Below, in pieces: positions 10,952-22,230 of a stretch of DNA of 64,000 nt. The stretch is from Isoetes taiwanensis (lineage: Eukaryota; Streptophyta; Lycopodiopsida; Isoetales; Isoetaceae). The position numbers were made by a program, and so were the translations under genes. The notes beneath the pieces were generated by a model. The model saw only the letters and a list, made by a program, of their open reading frames with translations. It searched no databases and was not told the origin of the DNA. The DNA lies in NCBI GenBank assembly GCA_021234155.1, contig JAJEKV010000084.1, positions 248,001 to 312,000 of the forward strand. The letters are read 5' to 3'. The stretch's first letter is position 1. Every line of letters starts with the position of its first letter.

Positions 10952-10974
10952 ACTAATGGTGCTATACAAATTTT

Positions 10975-11120
<146 letters not shown>

Positions 11121-11236
11121 GTCTATTATGAGATTTTGGATTGGCAACTCTTTGGTCCCTATTGAAATATGGTGTACCTTATTTACTTATTAAATACAAA
11201 ATTCCCTTGAGGAGTACAACTGAATTGTTTTTTTTT

Positions 11237-11776
11237 ATGACATCCTCTTCCAAAGCATTAAAGTTTAGAATATACTGGAATTACAAAATGTTCTCTATTC
11301 ATTCCAACTATGTTGCAGAGGAAACAATTTGGGAATATGAGGAGAGAATCACCGATATGGTTAGGAGAGACGATCCCGGACCACCGGACCAAGACTATGG
11401 CCAGAGATATGGTGAATATCCAGAGTGGGAGGAAGGCTATGAAACCGAACCACCGCCACCAGGGGAACTCTACGACCCTGACAAAGGGCTGGAGATAGTT
11501 AACATCCTTAGGGACCGAGCTTTCGAGGATCTGAAAATGACCCTGTGTCGTACCTGGGACTACTGGAATATGAGCAGGCACGAGGCTTTCGAGGACGCCA
11601 ATGATCACCTTTGGCAACTCTTTTATGCTATGCGAAGGCTCTTTAACCTTCTGATTATCAGCCCGACATGGGAGTACCAAGCAATCATTGTTCAAGCCTG
11701 GGCACGCTATAAACTCGTCCGAGCTGTACGGGAGAGTACCCGCTACGCGATCCTGTACCCCTTCGCCAACCCCTAA
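11237..11776 (+). CDS. Unknown ORF3 of the chromovirus, about 179 aa
   Basis: I do not recognise this protein. I chose the ATG at 11237 (MTSSSKALKF) because the frame further upstream runs into the TA repeat. The central region is acidic and proline-rich (RRDDPGPPDQDYGQRYGEYP, then EPPPPGELYDPD). The C-terminal half looks helical and aromatic-rich (MTLCRTWDYWNMSRHEAFED, LWQLFYAMRRLFNLL, WEYQAIIVQAWARYKLV). No membrane anchor, zinc site or catalytic motif is evident. AATAAA follows at about 11917. It is open end to end, unlike its neighbours, and lies between ORF2 and gag on the same strand. It could be an accessory protein of the element or a relic of host DNA. Confidence 0.5.
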   Translation: MTSSSKALKFRIYWNYKMFSIHSNYVAEETIWEYEERITDMVRRDDPGPPDQDYGQRYGEYPEWEEGYETEPPPPGELYDPDKGLEIVNILRDRAFEDLKMTLCRTWDYWNMSRHEAFEDANDHLWQLFYAMRRLFNLLIISPTWEYQAIIVQAWARYKLVRAVRESTRYAILYPFANP

Positions 11777-12007
11777 GCTTGGTCTCTTCCGTTATGTTTT
11801 CTTTGTTGCTGTTACGCTGTGTGCGAATAGAACTTTAAGAGTTTCCACTGTACCATACCTACTTTCGTCTTAACCCATGTAACCATCGACTCGTTTTGTA
11901 CTCAACTTGAATGAAATAAAAATATTGTTTTCTGTTTGTATATTCTTTTTGTCTCGATTATTTTAAAAGGATTGTACATTAATGTAAATCTGCTTATATA
12001 TTCATGA

Positions 12008-13190
12008 ATGCTCCCTATAGACGGTGTACGTAACGCCGCTTGGCAAACACCCTCCAACGCCAGTAGGCTCACCCCTGAACAAGAATTGATGTTAATGAAG
12101 AGGCAACTCGGCGAATTACAGGCCTATGTGTTGCATACCAATCCACTGCAACAAACTCAGGAGGACGGACCGGAATTACCTCCGCGACCATTGAGTCCAC
12201 CTGCACAACAGCCATCTTCTCCCAGAGCTAGCCCTGTACCTGTACAAAAGAGGACTCATGCTAAGCGTCATCGAAGTTCCTCTAAGGATAGTGCCGCTTC
12301 CTCACATTCAACCACTTCGGTGTCTTCGGGGTCATCGCTATCAGACAGTGACCATTCGAGGCGTAAGGATAAGGAATACCGAAAAACCGTTGACACAGCC
12401 ATAACTAGTATATGGAAGAACCGAAAGCTGGCTCAGTTTGATGGGAAATCCAGAGGAGGCTTGAATGCAGAATCTTGGTTGGATGAGATGAAGGAATTTG
12501 GGAAGTCCTATGGAATGACAGAGAAAGACACAGGGAAGGTCGCCACCACCAACCTTACCGGAGCTGCCCGTATTTGGTGGAAGGGTTACGCCAGAGCTAA
12601 GCACACAGGGCGGGAGCGGATGCAAGTTCAAGAAGTTTGCTAAGGCTTTTAAATCGCATTACGTGCCTCGTGCGCACAAATGCCAACAGATTCAGACCTT
12701 CTACAGGTTGGAACAGAAGGGCATGTCCGTGCAGGCCTACACTGACGAATTCATGCGTTTGAGGTTATATGTACCAGGAATGAATGAGAAAAGGGCAGTA
12801 GAGGGCTATATTGAAGGGTTGGCCCCATCCATTAAACGCATGGTCAAGGCCATAGACCCAAAGTCGATGCTTGAGGTGGAAGCTAAGGCATTAAGCCTTG
12901 AGGAAGACATGCCAAGGAACCAAAGATCCGCGACCTGCTCCTTACTCGCGACCCACGGCCGTCCACACCTTACAAACCCGTTAAGCCAAGTCCGGGGCCC
13001 TCTCAGCACAATTCTTCACGGCGCCCGGGGAGAAGAAAGTCGCCTTTAGCACGCCAGATAAGCAGAACAATGCCGGTAAGGAAGTTCGGGGCCTCTTACA
13101 GTCCATTCCTAAAGAGGCCAGAGAACAGCTCCGCCGGGATAAGGCATGCTACCGGTGTATGAGGCCTGGACACTTCATGCAGAATTGCCC
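12008..13190 (+). pseudogene. gag: Chromovirus gag with CCHC zinc knuckle
   Basis: Gag packages the element RNA into virus-like particles. The N-terminal half (12008-12643) has a coiled-coil-like start (LTPEQELMLMKRQLGEL), a proline/serine-rich linker with basic KRTHAKRHRSSSK, and the start of the retrotransposon gag domain (LAQFDGKSRGGLNAESWLDE, AARIWWKGYAR). A frameshift near 12640 moves coding to the next frame (IQTFYRLEQKGMSVQAYTDE, MNEKRAVEGYIEGL) up to about 12930. A further shift precedes the knuckle CYRCMRPGHFMQNC at 13147-13188, which matches CX2CX4HX4C. At least two frameshifts make it non-functional. An upstream AATAAA near 11917 and the lack of a convincing start context leave the true N-terminus uncertain. 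Confidence 0.85.
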
Positions 13191-13205
13191 GTACGCCAGC
13201 TGGCC

Positions 13206-13770
13206 ATGGCCGACCTTGATTGGGAAGATCTGGAGTCCAATCTCCCTGCGGAGGACGAGGCTCCCGAGTACATTCACGGTGCGTCTCATATTCTTGCCGC
13301 TATAGAAACAGGCAACGCTGAAAATCAGCCTTCTGTTATTTCTACAATAGGCCAAGTAGACAGTAAGCCCTTCATAATTTTGATGGACACGGGTAGTACG
13401 CATAATTTTGCTTCTCCTAGAATGGCCCAGGTACTGCAGCTGGAAACATTGAGATCCCGACCTAAGCCAGTCACATTAGCCAGTGGTAAGATCAGACACA
13501 CTCATGGCCGCCGTATTAACCTTAAGATCACGGTTGCCGAGTGCACCGGTTGTCTTGGGTCTTTGAGTTAATGGACATTGGTAAATATGATCTTATTGTT
13601 GGAATGGAGTTTTTAGCATCTGCCAAGGCCAACATAGGCCGTGAGAAACGGAGGTCACCTTCAACGCCCGCTAATGGAGCACGTGTGACTATAAAAGGTG
13701 ATTCATTCCACTCCCGCTATGCGATCAATGTCAATAAAGCAGTTAGGAAAAGCTATACGCAGGAATGAAC
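13206..13770 (+). pseudogene. Chromovirus aspartic protease
   Basis: A retropepsin domain follows the knuckle. The catalytic motif is LMDTGSTHNF, with the Asp codon at 13386-13388, and it follows a typical strand VISTIGQVDSKPFIIL. The flap-like stretch (VTLASGKIRHTHGR) is present. The second half, with the conserved DLIVGMEFLA, lies in another frame at 13575-13620, so a frameshift near 13560 splits the domain. The enzyme would cleave Gag-Pol; this copy cannot be intact. Confidence 0.85.
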
Positions 13771-13772
13771 TC

Positions 13773-15213
13773 CTTTGCTTCATTAAACTTGCTTCCATTG
13801 AGTCTGACTCCAAGCAGAAGCAAGTCATCGACGCCTTACCACCAGACATTGCTACCCTTCTTCGGGAATTTAGCGATCTTTTTCCAGATGAGATCCAGAA
13901 GCTTCCTCCTTTCAGAGGGGTAGAATGTGAGATAGTTCTACAACCAGGTACTAAGCCTACCAGCAAGGCCCCGTACCGAATGAGTCCTCCAGAGTTGGCA
14001 GAGCTTAAGAAACAACTTCAAGAGTTATTAAACCTAGGTTTTATTCGGCCTAGTGTTTCACCATTTGGCGCTCCTATTCTTTTTGTCAAGAAGAAAGATG
14101 GCTCCTTAAGGATGTGTATTGATTATAGGCAACTCAATAAGCATACCATCAAGAATCGCTATGCTTTGCCTAGGGCAGATGATCTTATGGGGACCCGATT
14201 CACGGGGAGCAAAATATTTCTCAAAGATTGATTTGCGCTCCGGATACCATCAGATAAGGATAAAGGAGGAGGACATTCATAAGTCTGCTTTTCGCACTAG
14301 ATATGGGCATTATGAGTTTACCGTCATGCCTTTTGGATTGACCAATGCCCCTGCAACGTTTATGAGGTTGATGAATGACATCTTCCGCCAATACTTGGAT
14401 GACTTTGTTGTTATTTTCTTTGATGACATTCTCATCTATAGTAAAACCTTGCAGCAACATGAACAACATCTTCGATTAGCTTTGCAAAAGCTAAGACGCC
14501 ATCAGCTCTTCGCCAAGTTTTCTAAATGCAAGTTCGCCACTCCGAGGGTAGACTATTTGGGGCATATTATTTCAGCAGAGGGAATTGCTACAGACCCAGC
14601 CAAAATAGAAGCAGTAAAGGATTGGCCCATTCCAGCTAATGTTTCAGAGGTCCGGAGTTTCTTGGGGCTCGCAGGATATTATCGGAAATTTGTTAAGGAT
14701 TTTGCAATAATTGCCGCACCTCTTACTAATCTCACAAGGCATGAGAAAGTGAAGGATTGGATGGAACATTGGAAAGCAAAAGTCCAAGTCGGCTTTCAGA
14801 AGCTCAAGGATGCTTTAACATCTACACGGTCCTCACCTTGCACGATCACGAAAAGGATAAATCGGTAGCCACCGATGCTAGTAAGATAGCTACCGGTGGA
14901 GTCTTAATGCAGGAAGGGAGAGTTGTTGCCTACGATTCAAAGAAGATGAATGATGCAGAGCAGCGATATCCTACCCATGATCAGGAGTTGCTGGCAGTTG
15001 TTCGTGCTCTCCGTATTTGGAGACACTACCTTCTTGGTAGAAGGTTTCAGCTCGATACGGATCATCAGAGTCTCCGCTATCTATCCACCCAGCCAAATCT
15101 AAATCTCCGTCAGCGAAGATGGATGGAATTCCTCGAGGAATATGACTTCGAGATTGTATACAAGCCAGGGAAGCACAATGTGGTTGCGGATGCTTTGTCA
15201 CGTCATCCCTTCA
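13773..15213 (+). pseudogene. pol: Chromovirus reverse transcriptase and RNase H
   Basis: RT motifs appear in order: [34 protein letters not shown], then after a frameshift near 14190 [37 protein letters not shown] and catalytic [12 protein letters not shown] at about 14408-14443. The connection [20 protein letters not shown] and [12 protein letters not shown] follow. RNase H starts after a second frameshift near 14850: [14 protein letters not shown] (first Asp), EQRYPTHDQELLAV (Glu), TDHQSLRYL (Asp) and VADALSRHP (last Asp). All polymerase and RNase H carboxylates are retained; only the frameshifts break it. Confidence 0.92.
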
Positions 15214-15321
15214 TAACCCGGACCCATTGTAACGCCATTTCCACACTCACCAGCGAGTTTGGGAAGCAGATAGAAACAGACCACGGCCCGCGGATCCCGA
15301 TTACGTATTATTTGGGAAAGT

Positions 15322-16760
15322 TTGAGTAAGGAAGCCCGTACCAATAAAGAACGTGAAGCATTCCGTTCATATAAGAAAGAGGGCAATTTGTTATATCACA
15401 AAGATAAGTTGTGTGTTCCAGCGACTTCAGGGGTGCGAAAGCTGATTCTCCATGACACACACAACAGCCCTATAGCGGGACATGCGGGTTTTATGAAAAC
15501 TTACTTTAAGATCCGCTCCAGCTATTTTTGGCCTTCGATGAAGAAGGATATTGCTAGGTACATCAAGCGATTAATGGGGTTTGTCGGCAAACCAAGGCTG
15601 AGCAATTAAGAGTTCGGGGGAGTTGCAACCTTTGGATGTGCCCAACGCCAAGTGGGAAGTCATAACCATGGATTTCATTGTGGGCCTTCCACGCCTTTGT
15701 CGCGTGGATATGATGCATTAATGGTGGGTGGTCGACAAATTATCAAAGATGGCTCACTTCACCGCCATGTCGCACCACGGACACCGCATTCGACACCGCC
15801 TTGCTCTTTGCAAAAGAAATTTTCAGGTTACACGGGGATGCCGAGAGTAATTGTATCGAGATAGGGATCCTAAGTTTGTCGATTGCATTACGGAAGGATT
15901 TCTTCACCACCATACTGACCAAGCTTGCCATGAGTACAGCTTACCATCCTCGGACGGATGGTCAAAGCGAGCGTGTCAATCATTATTATCGAAGATATGC
16001 TTTCTGAAGCTATGTATGGAGTAAAATGATCACAATGGGCGGATTATATTTATCCGGTAGAGTTAAGCCTATAATAAAGATCTGGCGGGGAGTCTTTAAA
16101 GATGTCTCCCTTCATGATAAATTATGGCTATCAATGTCTTACTCGGACCGTGGCATAACCACGTTTCTAAAGTAGAGGTCTCTCAACAACTCCTTTTTAG
16201 AAATCACGGGCCTTGGTGGAGGAAGTTCGGGGGTTACTTATTGGCCGCTTGATCGTCGAGAAGAGTCTAGCGGATAAGCACCAAACCCCACGAATCTTCC
16301 GGTGGGCGAATCGGTTTGGCTTAAGATCAAAGTAAAACAAGCCAAGCTTAAAATTGGTAATCTTAAGAAGTTGGCACCCGGATGGGCTTGGGCGTTCAGG
16401 ATTACTGAGCGCTGCGGGGGCTGAGGCATGTCGCTTGGACTTGCCACCCGGCTTGAAGATCCACAAGGTCTTTCCGTGAGTCTTCTGAAGCAACACCCCT
16501 GATCCGGAGGAGGTTTTGGATACCCCAACTCTCCTAGAAATGATCAAGAGCAAAATGAAATAGTGCCCGAAGCTCTTCTTGACCGAGCTTACAAACAGAC
16601 CAGAAGGACTCAAATGTTGCAATACTTGGTCAAGTGGAAGCACTTACCAGTTGAAGATGCTACCTGGGTGATGAAGCTAGACCTTGAGAAGCACTATCCG
16701 GACTTCATGCGGGAAACTCAGGGCCGCACCATCAACGATGCTATCAACCCCGCTCCCGGC
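15322..16760 (+). pseudogene. Chromovirus integrase with C-terminal chromodomain
   Basis: The HHCC zinc region reads LILHDTHNSPIAGHAG... YFWPSMKKDIARYIKR (about 15440-15590). The core is scattered over frames: VITMDFIVGLP (first Asp, about 15660), RDPKF near 15865 and AYHPRTDGQSERVN (catalytic Glu, 15943-15980). A decayed C-terminal part around 16200-16500 keeps traces of the VWLK/GPF region. The last frame, 16563-16730, ends in a chromodomain: MLQYLVKWKHLPVEDATW then LDLEKHYPDF. The YLVKWK aromatic core is intact. Chromodomains of this class bind methylated H3 tails and steer integration to heterochromatin. Many frameshifts make the protein dead. Confidence 0.88.
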
Positions 16761-17400
16761 GGTAAGCTTGAAGGCTTGATTTGTCGAGAATCATGTTCTA
16801 GGGGGGTAGATGCATCGTATATTATAATAATAACCAATGATGAGATCACCTTTGTGTTCTCTAGGACATGGTGTATTGTTGATGGTGACATGACCGCGAA
16901 TTGCTTAAAAAGCATTTAGTAAATAGACTGCGTTCATTCCGGCTATACGGGGAACTGAACCATTCCTTATGCCACAATGAATTGCAAGCCGTAGACATGA
17001 TAGGTTCCCTTCTAGATGCTTTTTCTTTTATTTATAGGGGGTGGTCCCTTCAACCACAATTTAATCATATTATTAACCTGCGGGTATGTTGATGTGTGCA
17101 GGCCAGTGAACAGATCGTCACCTGCCACCCAACTTTTCCCGTATTGGTTTTGTCTACATCTGTGATTTTTGTTATCCTAATGTTTTAAATCGGACTTTGG
17201 TCCTAAACTCTCTTGATGATAAGCTGTATAAGGCACCTTGGTGCTTGTACTTTGATATTTTCAACTTCGATGTATTACTATCCGAAATACTATAATTTCA
17301 AAGTATTCATGTTATATTTTTTTAACTTCATTTTATAATTCAGTTGTTCACGTATGTCTTCAATTAGCTAACCTCAATGCTGAGGACAGCATTATTTTTT
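16761..17400. other. Untranslated region between pol and 3' LTR
   Basis: No open frame or RNA gene was recognised. It lies between the chromodomain and the polypurine tract. Confidence 0.5.
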
Positions 17401-17414
17401 TTAGGAGGGGAGAA
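17401..17414 (+). promoter_or_regulatory. Polypurine tract
   Basis: A purine-rich run (TTAGGAGGGGAGAA) abuts the 3' LTR. It primes plus-strand DNA synthesis in LTR retrotransposons. Confidence 0.85.
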
Positions 17415-19029
17415 TGTGACGTTCCATGTAGTTATACGGTCTCCGTCACGTACTTATACGGGACACGTACAAATACAAGCACGTCACCACGCTACCATGG
17501 GGGTAGGGGAACTTAATTGCAACCTAGGGGGTTACCTTAAAAAGGATTAAATTAGCTATGCTAATTTAACACATTAATAATAATAACCTATAACCTAGGA
17601 AATTAGGCTAATTACCATTTGGGAAGGCGCCACCTGCCCCAATCGATTGGGCAGCATGGGGGTTGCCAAGTTTGGATGCCAACTTGACCCCTATCCCTGG
17701 GATTGACTCCTGAAGATCGACCAAGGAAGGCCAGGAGCCGGCGCCATATACACCCAGAGAATCACCATAACGATGCGTCCCTCGTGAAGCAACAGCTGAA
17801 TTCTCAACTCCCAGGAGATGGAGGCGCCCCATGGAAATGAGTCCAGCCAGAATTCAGGTAGGTGGCTATGTGAATTCTAGATAACGCTTGGTTGTGTCCG
17901 TTTCTCTGTTCTCTTTGTGATTCAATCATAGAAACTAACCCTTGATTGTACAAGCCTCTTTATATTCGATTCTGGTTTCTACTCTGAAAGGATGGATTGT
18001 TAGTTCTTTTTTTAAATCTGACTCTGAAACGGGGGGATTACGGGGGGTAGAGACCTCTGAGCCGTGTATTGAAGTATGCTCCTAGATAGCGCCATACAGA
18101 GAGTCCCATTAAATGCGGCACTGTGCACAAGAGCCCACCGGGTCCTAGATGCTATGGTCTGGCTTAGCACCAGACAAGGAACACAGTGGTGACATGAGGG
18201 GTGGGGTCTTGCACGAGCATACAAGGCTCCTGAGACTCCTACAGTGGGCTAGGCCTGATAGCCGGTCACGTAGAGGGCCGGGTATGGGTCTGACACTCCC
18301 TGGGTGTAGAGGTGTGATCCGTATGGAGCACCTTGCACTTTGAGTAGATTTAGGGTGAGTAAGTCGGGTACGGATGCGGGGGTCGCTGATGCGGCACGTA
18401 TTCTCTAGCTCACCCATGGAACCACCGTGTGATTACGGAAGGGGCGCTTCCCCGGACCTGCCTCATCGGACCAAAGGCCATGAACCCAGAGTAGGCTCAA
18501 AAGGGTGATCCCTTGGACCTGCGTCTCCGGAAGGCTATAGCGAAGCCATAGCATGAATTGACCCATCTGCAAAGTGTGCACAGGAGGGGCGGATGGAGTG
18601 GACAACCCTAGCCGATGTTCTATGCCAGCCAACGCCATGCCAAGACTCGGTCCGCTGATCTCTTGAGGCCCAGCCGTCAGTCGATCCTCACTGGAGTCTG
18701 AGCCGGGGTAGAACCTGGGTTTTGGGCGTTTTCTTAGGATTAGATGCATATTCTATGCCGTTGGTATTTTGGATGGGTGCGCCACCCTTCGTGGTGGTTA
18801 TTTATGTATATTCGTGCTGTGTGCTAACCCTTGTATTCATGCTTCCGCGACGTAGGAGTCCCATTGAAGGCGTGGGCCGAATGACCCCTTCGTGTCCTTC
18901 TTCGGGCCTCATTTCATAGATGGCCCGAAACAGACGGAGGGCCCTGCTCATGGTGAGATGATCGCCATGGGAGGGGAAAGTCCCCGTATGTATACGTCCG
19001 AGGGTCGTATATATTCTGGGAGCGTCACA
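17415..19029 (+). repeat. Chromovirus 3' LTR, 1615 bp
   Basis: Starts TGTGACG and ends CGTCACA, a 7-bp inverted terminus. It is homologous along its length to the LTR at 61547-63165; both contain GCACAGGAGGGGCGGATGGA (about 18578 and 62759) and the same terminal words. The first 90 bases contain several TGACG/CGTCA elements, the core recognised by bZIP factors. The solo end here follows the purine tract, identifying it as the 3' copy. Confidence 0.9.
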
Positions 19030-19527
19030 GGAACAAGAAGAAGAAAACAGAACAGAAGAGAACAATGAGAGGAAAATGATAAGCTTCCTTGATGTCAATG
19101 ATGAACATACATGAGCTCTCGCAATCGAGAGAAGACTGAAGAGAGACAAGACTCAAAACTCATCTAAAAATCATGTGCTAGCTCTACTCATATATATAGT
19201 ACAATGGCCTTTGGCCCAATATAGACACACTGACTGATCTCGGTGCCGACTCCTGGAAGGAGGCCTGATTTGCAGGAATGTTGGCGGTGCCTCTTGAAGT
19301 GCCTAGAATCTCGTTGGCCGCCGGCCGGGCGGTGTGATGTGCCATCACCTGAGCCATCACTTGTCCGAGCGGGCCCTCTTGTTGACGGGCCTTGAGGCTT
19401 TGATTGCGTGGTCTCTACCTTGGTCTTCTGCTGGGCTTTGGACGGCTGACCCGTGCCTGTCTGTGGATCCTTAAGCTTGACCTGGTCCGTCGTATGCATG
19501 AATAGTCCTGTACCAGGAGGCACAGGA
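19030..19527. other. Unresolved repeat, possibly a minus-strand LTR piece
   Basis: Between the chromovirus LTR and the LINE. On the minus strand a TATATATGAGTAGAGC stretch (around 19200) is followed by a pyrimidine-rich leader ending near 19030, which resembles a promoter plus R-U5 of an LTR. No primer site or coding domain is visible to prove it. The minus-strand frame over 19188-19523 is low complexity in composition and unrecognised. Confidence 0.3.
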
Positions 19528-21858
19528 CTAACAAGTCCAGGTCCAGATGGTCTGCAGCCAGAATTCTACAGGGAATTCTGGGAAATCATGAAGAAGGATT
19601 TAACTATTTTCTTCAAAGGTGCCTGGAAGGCTTACAAGTTAAATCCAGCCATTAATGCAGGTCATATAGCCTTGATTCCCAAAGTTGACTGTCCTGAAGA
19701 GATTGAACAGTGGAGACCTATCTCTCTCACAAACACAACTTACAAGGTGTTAGCTAAAATTTTAGCTAACAGATTAAAAGCTGGGTTGCAGTCTGTTATC
19801 AATCCATGCCAATCTGCTTTTCTTCATGATAGGCACATCTTGGATAATTTCATTGGAGCCACTGAAGGTCTTCACTGGAACAAACAATCTAATCAAGGTT
19901 GTATGCTTTTGAAGCTTGACTTCAAAAGAGCTTATGATACAATCAGTTGGGACTTCCTTAAGAGAGCTATGCTGCACCTTGGTTTCTCGGAAAAAGTTTA
20001 TGAAAAAATCTGGGGAATGAATATAACAGCTTCATCAGCCTTGTTAATTAATGGTTCTCCAACAAAGCTATTTGACTGTAGAAGGGGAGTCAGACAAGGT
20101 TGTCCCCTGGCCCCCTATCTTTTTCTTATTGTTGCAGAAATGGTGACCAGACTAGCCAACAGGTTGCATGAACAGCAGAAGATCAAATGTTTGGAACTAC
20201 CACATGAGGGAGGCCCTTTCATTCTTATGCAATATGCTGATGATACTTTTGCCTTTTTAAAGGCAGAAGATGATAGCCTCAAAAACTTCATTTCTGCCCT
20301 GGAGCTATTTGGTGATGCATCTGGAGTTAAGTTAAATAAAGCAAAATCTGCCATTATTTTGGAATCTGATTTGTCAGAAATACAAGGCATCAAAATCATT
20401 GGTAACACTCAGGCTACCAAGATCTTAGGAATCCCAATCTCTCTGAATATGTCAATCCATGGCTTATGGGATTCCATTGTTACAAGAATCAAGAAAAAGT
20501 TGCTTCTGTATCCCTCCACACTCTCACTAGCAGGAAGGGTTGAAATTGCAAACTCTGTTATAGCCAGCGCTCATGTTTTCTTCTCTTCAGCAATGATTGC
20601 TGACAAGGCCTCCTACAAATGTATAGAAGTGGCTATAAGAAAATTTATTTGGCAGGGAGCTCATAAGGTTGCCTGGACAGATTTAATCAAATCAAAGAAA
20701 GATGGAGGACTAGGTTGCAAAGACTTGTTCACCCAAGCCCAAGCTCTAGTAGCTAAGATGATCTGGAGGGCAATCTACTCCACAAACCCCTCACCTGCCT
20801 TAAAGTTGGTCCAATACTGGGTTAGGGAATCCCATCCAGTAGGCAGCTCAACAATTAAACATCAGTTGCCAGACTCTGCCTTTTTTCAATTCTCCCCTAA
20901 AGCAGGTACTTCAATGATTATGAGGAGGATGATAGCTGCTTGGAATGAAGCTGCACTATGTTTCAGAGCTCCAGAAATTGATTCCAGGTGCCAGCAGGTC
21001 AATCTTTTTTGGCATCCTTGTTTTGTTGAGGAGGAAAATGGTTGCATGGCTTTCAAACATCCTCAAAAATACATGCAATGGTATAGGGCTGGAATTAGGT
21101 ATGCTGCAGACCTAAGAATAGAAAACAGATGGCTGTCTTGGGATGAGGTCAAGGATAAAATAAAAGGCTCCAAGGTAGACAGAGATATCTTTCAAGCTTT
21201 TATGAATGTGCTGCAGCAATATCAGGAGTTGGCTATGAACTCCAACTATTGGACTTTGAGTGGCAGTATTGGATATAAGGTCAGTACCATCTACAAAGGA
21301 CTTTTAAATCCTAAATCCTCAAGAGCTACCCTGATGTGGAACTGTAGTGAGGGTCAATTAGCAAAGAATTGTGCTAAAGGTTGGAAATCCTACATGGCAA
21401 GTAAAATTCAGACATTTAGATGGCTGATCCTACATCAAAGTCTTCATACAAATGCTACAAGGAGTAAATATGATCAGAATACTTCAATGTTGTGCCCTTT
21501 AGGGTGTGGAGAGAAGGAAACATCCAATCATGTCTTCCAATGCCCCTGGCTCCAGGAGTTCTGGACTTGGACTTCTCAGCTGAATAAAGGTTCACTTGGT
21601 GATCTGAGGCATTTCTTAGAAACTGAGTCGAGAATAGTGATAACCACAAGGGCCTTATGCTGTTGGTGCATATGGAAACATAGAAACAGAGTGGCAATAG
21701 AAAAGAAACAACCAAATCTCACCTGGTTCAAAGTCAATTTGTTACAGGCATTAACAGACTCGGCAAATGCACACTGGCTAAAGGGAAAAGCTATGACAAA
21801 GAATGGGATAGAATTGGGAAGTTCTGTGGAAATTTCAATTTCTTCTTTTTATTACTAA
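19528..21858 (+). CDS. LINE ORF2 reverse transcriptase, N-terminally truncated, about 776 aa
   Basis: One uninterrupted frame. RT motifs: SPGPDGLQPEFYREFW (19531 on), HIALIPKVDCPEEIEQWRPI, MLLKLDFKRAYDTISWDF (motif A), RRGVRQGCPLAPYLF (motif B), catalytic YADDT at about 20233-20247, and the thumb TKILGIPISLNMS. The zf-RVT region near the C-terminus reads KIQTFRWLILHQSLHTNATR then CPLGCGEKETSNHVFQCPWL (about 21405-21560). Plant L1 ORF2 is normally about 1250-1350 aa with an N-terminal endonuclease, so roughly the last 60 percent is present. The frame reads open upstream to 19453, but that part is flanking sequence. Absence of stops over 2.3 kb suggests a recent insertion. Confidence 0.92.
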   Translation, partial: LTSPGPDGLQPEFYREFWEIMKKDLTIFFKGAWKAYKLNPAINAGHIALIPKVDCPEEIEQWRPISLTNTTYKVLAKILANRLKAGLQSVINPCQSAFLHDRHILDNFIGATEGLHWNKQSNQGCMLLKLDFKRAYDTISWDFLKRAMLHLGFSEKVYEKIWGMNITASSALLINGSPTKLFDCRRGVRQGCPLAPYLFLIVAEMVTRLANRLHEQQKIKCLELPHEGGPFILMQYADDTFAFLKAEDDSLKNFISALELFGDASGVKLNKAKSAIILESDLSEIQGIKIIGNTQATKILGIPISLNMSIHGLWDSIVTRIKKKLLLYPSTLSLAGRVEIANSVIASAHVFFSSAMIADKASYKCIEVAIRKFIWQGAHKVAWTDLIKSKKDGGLGCKDLFTQAQALVAKMIWRAIYSTNPSPALKLVQYWVRESHPVGSSTIKHQLPDSAFFQFSPKAGTSMIMRRMIAAWNEAALCFRAPEIDSRCQQVNLFWHPCFVEEENGCMAFKHPQKYMQWYRAGIRYAADLRIENRWLSWDEVKDKIKGSKVDRDIFQAFMNVLQQYQELAMNSNYWTLSGSIGYKVSTIYKGLLNPKSSRATLMWNCSEGQLAKNCAKGWKSYMASKIQTFRWLILHQSLHTNATRSKYDQNTSMLCPLGCGEKETSNHVFQCPWLQEFWTWTSQLNKGSLGDLRHFLETESRIVITTRALCCWCIWKHRNRVAIEKKQPNLTWFKVNLLQALTDSANAHWLKGKAMTKNGIELGSSVEISISSFYY

Positions 21859-21861
21859 CTG

Positions 21862-22230
21862 ATGCCAATGGTTTGCTTCATAGAACAAATGAAGAGAATG
21901 ATTGAAACTGGTGCTCCCTCCAGATGGGGACATGATCGATTGTCAAGGGATGAGGTAGCTGATACTTTCATTATGTTGAAGCAGGAAGTGGTACACGCTA
22001 TGGCTATACAGAAAATGCTGAAGAGGAGGGATGTTTGGCGTTTCAACAACCTCAAGCCGTACTTTACACGACTTTTTCATAAATGGCAGCAGAGGAGGGA
22101 GGCACACATTTTACTGCTCCTTGATTTCACCTCCTTCTCCATTAAACACTTAGATCGGATGCTATGCATCTTTGGCAACTCGGCTGTTGCTGATCTAACC
22201 ATACAGGATCTTATGGAGGCGTATGACTAA
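21862..22230 (+). CDS. Unknown 122-aa ORF downstream of LINE RT
   Basis: The ATG lies three bases after the RT stop (TAACTGATG), inside the same LINE and before its A-tail. The product starts MPMVCFIEQMKRMIETGAPS and looks helical and basic (MLKRRDVWRFNNLKPYFTRL, FHKWQQRREAHILLLLDF), ending IQDLMEAYD. I do not recognise it. It is not the RNase H that some plant L1 elements carry, since no DG/E/D pattern is present. The close stop-start spacing would allow reinitiation. It may be a third ORF of this LINE family or a captured 3' piece. Confidence 0.45.
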   Translation: MPMVCFIEQMKRMIETGAPSRWGHDRLSRDEVADTFIMLKQEVVHAMAIQKMLKRRDVWRFNNLKPYFTRLFHKWQQRREAHILLLLDFTSFSIKHLDRMLCIFGNSAVADLTIQDLMEAYD

